Shown: piece by piece, positions 30,819-31,904 of the stretch
Numbering within the stretch: the first letter of the stretch is position 1
Layout: the number at the start of each line of letters is the position of its first letter
Assembly: GCA_964651755.1 (NCBI GenBank)
Contig: CAZYZD010000017.1
Coordinates: forward strand, 1 to 31,904
Direction of reading: 5' to 3'
Length of the DNA stretch: 31,904 nucleotides
DNA from: QNZT01 sp964651755
Lineage (GTDB): Bacteria > Campylobacterota > Campylobacteria > Campylobacterales > QNZT01
Notes under the pieces: generated by a model
What the model saw: only the letters and a program-made list of their open reading frames with translations
Database searches by the model: none
Told to the model about the DNA's origin: nothing
Made by a program: the position numbers and the translations under genes

Positions 30819-31289
30819 GTGAATCTTACACATTTAGATGAAAAAGACAGACCTAAAATGGTTGATGTAACAGAGAAAGATAATACAGTCAGAATTGCTG
30901 TTGCAAGCGGAACAATTCAGATGAGTCAAGAAGCATTTGATCTGATTGTGTCAAATCAAATGAAGAAAGGACCCGTATTACAAACAGCAGTAATTGCTGC
31001 AATTCAAGGTACGAAACAAACACCCACGCTTATTCCGATGTGTCATCCCCTGATGCTGACATCCGTCAAGGTGGATGTTGAAGAGTTGCCGCAGTTACCT
31101 GGTTTCAAGCTTGAAGTGACAGCAAAACTTACCGGGAAAACCGGAGTGGAGATGGAAGCGCTTACAGGAACGAGTATTGGTCTTTTAACTATTTATGATA
31201 TGGCAAAAGCGATTGATAAATCTATGGTTATTTCAGATATAAGACTTGAGTCAAAGAGCGGAGGGAAAAGTGGTGAATTTAAACGATAA
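30819..31289 (+). CDS. moaC: Cyclic pyranopterin monophosphate synthase MoaC
   Basis: Second enzyme of molybdenum cofactor synthesis; converts the MoaA product to cPMP. 156 residues, normal length. Family motifs: MVDVTEKD near the start, TPTLIPMCHPL near 66-76, and KTGVEMEALTGTSIGLLTIYDM near 107-128 with the active-site Lys and Asp positions. GTG start at 30819 behind GAAGGG. It supplies cofactor to enzymes like the reductase at the left edge. The last 17 bases overlap the next gene. Confidence 0.95.
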   Translation: MNLTHLDEKDRPKMVDVTEKDNTVRIAVASGTIQMSQEAFDLIVSNQMKKGPVLQTAVIAAIQGTKQTPTLIPMCHPLMLTSVKVDVEELPQLPGFKLEVTAKLTGKTGVEMEALTGTSIGLLTIYDMAKAIDKSMVISDIRLESKSGGKSGEFKR

Positions 31290-31533
31290 AAAACTGGAAT
31301 TAACGTATCCTTGTAACTGGGATTATAAAGTGATTATCCATAAAGAGTGTGATATTAAGGATATAACAAAGTGTGTTTTTGGTGGACGTGAGCATAAAGT
31401 GACTAAATCAAATAAAAGTAAAAATGACAAATACCAAAGTTATAAGGTGTCAACGCTTGTACATAATGATGATGATCGAAAAGAACTTTTTGAGCAATTG
31501 CGAAAAGATAAAAATGTCAAAATAGTACTTTAA
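31273..31533 (+). CDS. DUF493 (YbeD-like) family protein
   Basis: 86 residues. The fold class is ferredoxin-like alpha/beta with a nucleic-acid or ligand-binding look; LELTYPCNWDYKVIIHKE and the closing KNVKIVL fit the DUF493 family (HP0495 in Helicobacter). An upstream TTG at 31246 would add nine residues. I choose the second of two adjacent GTG codons (31273) because GGAGG lies eight nucleotides before it. It overlaps the end of moaC and is thus translationally coupled. Function unknown. Confidence 0.82.
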   Translation: MNLNDKKLELTYPCNWDYKVIIHKECDIKDITKCVFGGREHKVTKSNKSKNDKYQSYKVSTLVHNDDDRKELFEQLRKDKNVKIVL

Positions 31534-31548
31534 TAATAATTTATTGTG

Positions 31549-31904
31549 CTACATCCCAAGCGACATACCAAAGTTGACAGATATTTCAAAATCATTACGG
31601 TAATGGTCTTCTTTTCGTTGGATAATACGAGGTATGGTTTGTATATAAAACCATTTATTTAAATGATGGATGTAGCTGATACTAACTGCCTGCCACTCTT
31701 GCTCATAGTGACTTTTATGTTTTGCTACGGATCCATATGAAATCCAGTAAACAAAATGGTTTTTTGAATTTATATGGTGGTGCAGTTTAAGATGGTTTGT
31801 AAGTCGTTTCTCATGATGGTTGTCTATGTTACCATCCCAGTCATTTGCCTGTGAAATTAGATATTGATCAGTGAGAGGTTTTATAAAATTTAATTCTATT
31901 GATC
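31549..31904 (-). CDS. Probable outer-membrane beta-barrel protein, C-terminal part
   Basis: A reading frame open from the right edge to a TAG at 31551-31549, 118 codons seen. The sequence alternates hydrophobic and polar residues (HFVYWISYGSVA, WQAVSISYIHH, WFYIQTIPRIIQR, DFEISVNFGMSLGM), as in antiparallel membrane strands joined by charged turns rich in His, Lys and Asp. It ends on an aromatic/hydrophobic strand (final residue Met rather than Phe). The N-terminal part is outside the window, so no family can be named. It converges on the DUF493 gene with 15 bases between the stops. Confidence 0.65.
   Translation of the reverse strand, partial: SIELNFIKPLTDQYLISQANDWDGNIDNHHEKRLTNHLKLHHHINSKNHFVYWISYGSVAKHKSHYEQEWQAVSISYIHHLNKWFYIQTIPRIIQRKEDHYRNDFEISVNFGMSLGM

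Noticed and set aside
1..31904. CRISPR array, insertion sequence, prophage or integration site beside the tRNA
   Set aside because: No regularly spaced direct repeats, transposase or integrase motifs, or duplicated tRNA 3' end were seen.

Overview
The window is about 31.9 kb of AT-rich bacterial chromosome. It most likely comes from a Campylobacterota (Epsilonproteobacteria) member of the Sulfurovum/Sulfurimonas kind. The evidence is a polysulfide/thiosulfate-reductase-type molybdoenzyme locus, a histidine kinase with the H-box style common in that phylum (AHQWRQPLNAL), an aroC-rnc-rnhA-TPR gene run next to dnaG that I remember from Campylobacter and relatives, and promoters that are mostly a lone TATAAT without a clear -35. 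Nothing here looks like an insertion sequence, prophage, CRISPR array or rRNA operon. Coding density is very high and no gene-free stretch exceeds 300 bases.

Layout, left to right. 1-1923 (minus): a respiratory operon in the order ferredoxin subunit, NrfD membrane subunit, Tat-exported molybdopterin subunit, the last cut by the window edge. 2075-5251 (minus): a large NAD-dependent glutamate dehydrogenase. 5518-7771 (plus): serC-serA, where SerA is the short, ACT-ended type. 7796-11519 (minus): a run of cyclophilin, phosphomannomutase/phosphoglucomutase, pyrC and an exported lysozyme-like protein. 11628-14067 (minus): a two-component pair whose regulator ends in an unusual winged-helix domain. 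14257-15702: YjbQ, a zinc-ribbon methyltransferase and a Cys-rich exported miniprotein. 15940-19149 (minus): a LapB-like TPR protein, rnhA, rnc and aroC, overlapping or abutting. 19276-20896 (minus): amtB-glnB. 21060-25792 (plus): an AroQ-type chorismate mutase, an exported seven-repeat beta-propeller, dnaG, a thiouridylase-like/NFACT-R fusion and two tiny membrane proteins. 25830: tRNA-Ala(GGC). 26017-31904: a CYTH-CHAD protein, a DUF4870 protein, a small acidic protein, ArsC, an ABC-F ATPase, a TlpA-like thioredoxin, moaC, a DUF493 protein and the C-terminal part of a probable outer-membrane protein cut by the right edge.

Functionally, nitrogen genes recur: ammonium uptake and PII sensing (amtB-glnB), glutamate deamination (GDH), and serine synthesis using glutamate as amino donor (SerC). 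MoaC makes the molybdenum cofactor needed by the left-edge reductase. Most of the rest is housekeeping.

The items most worth a second look are: an 11-bp inverted repeat that would hide the pyrC ribosome-binding site only in read-through mRNA; three genes whose -10 box lies 6-8 nt before the start codon with no Shine-Dalgarno (probable leaderless mRNAs); the seven-repeat propeller; the response regulator with a RepL-like winged helix; the lysozyme-like protein; a pair of 57- and 77-residue membrane proteins overlapping at TTGA; and a 15-bp perfect inverted repeat abutting a -10 box between glnB and the TPR-rnhA-rnc-aroC operon. I did not find a clear multi-gene undescribed system.
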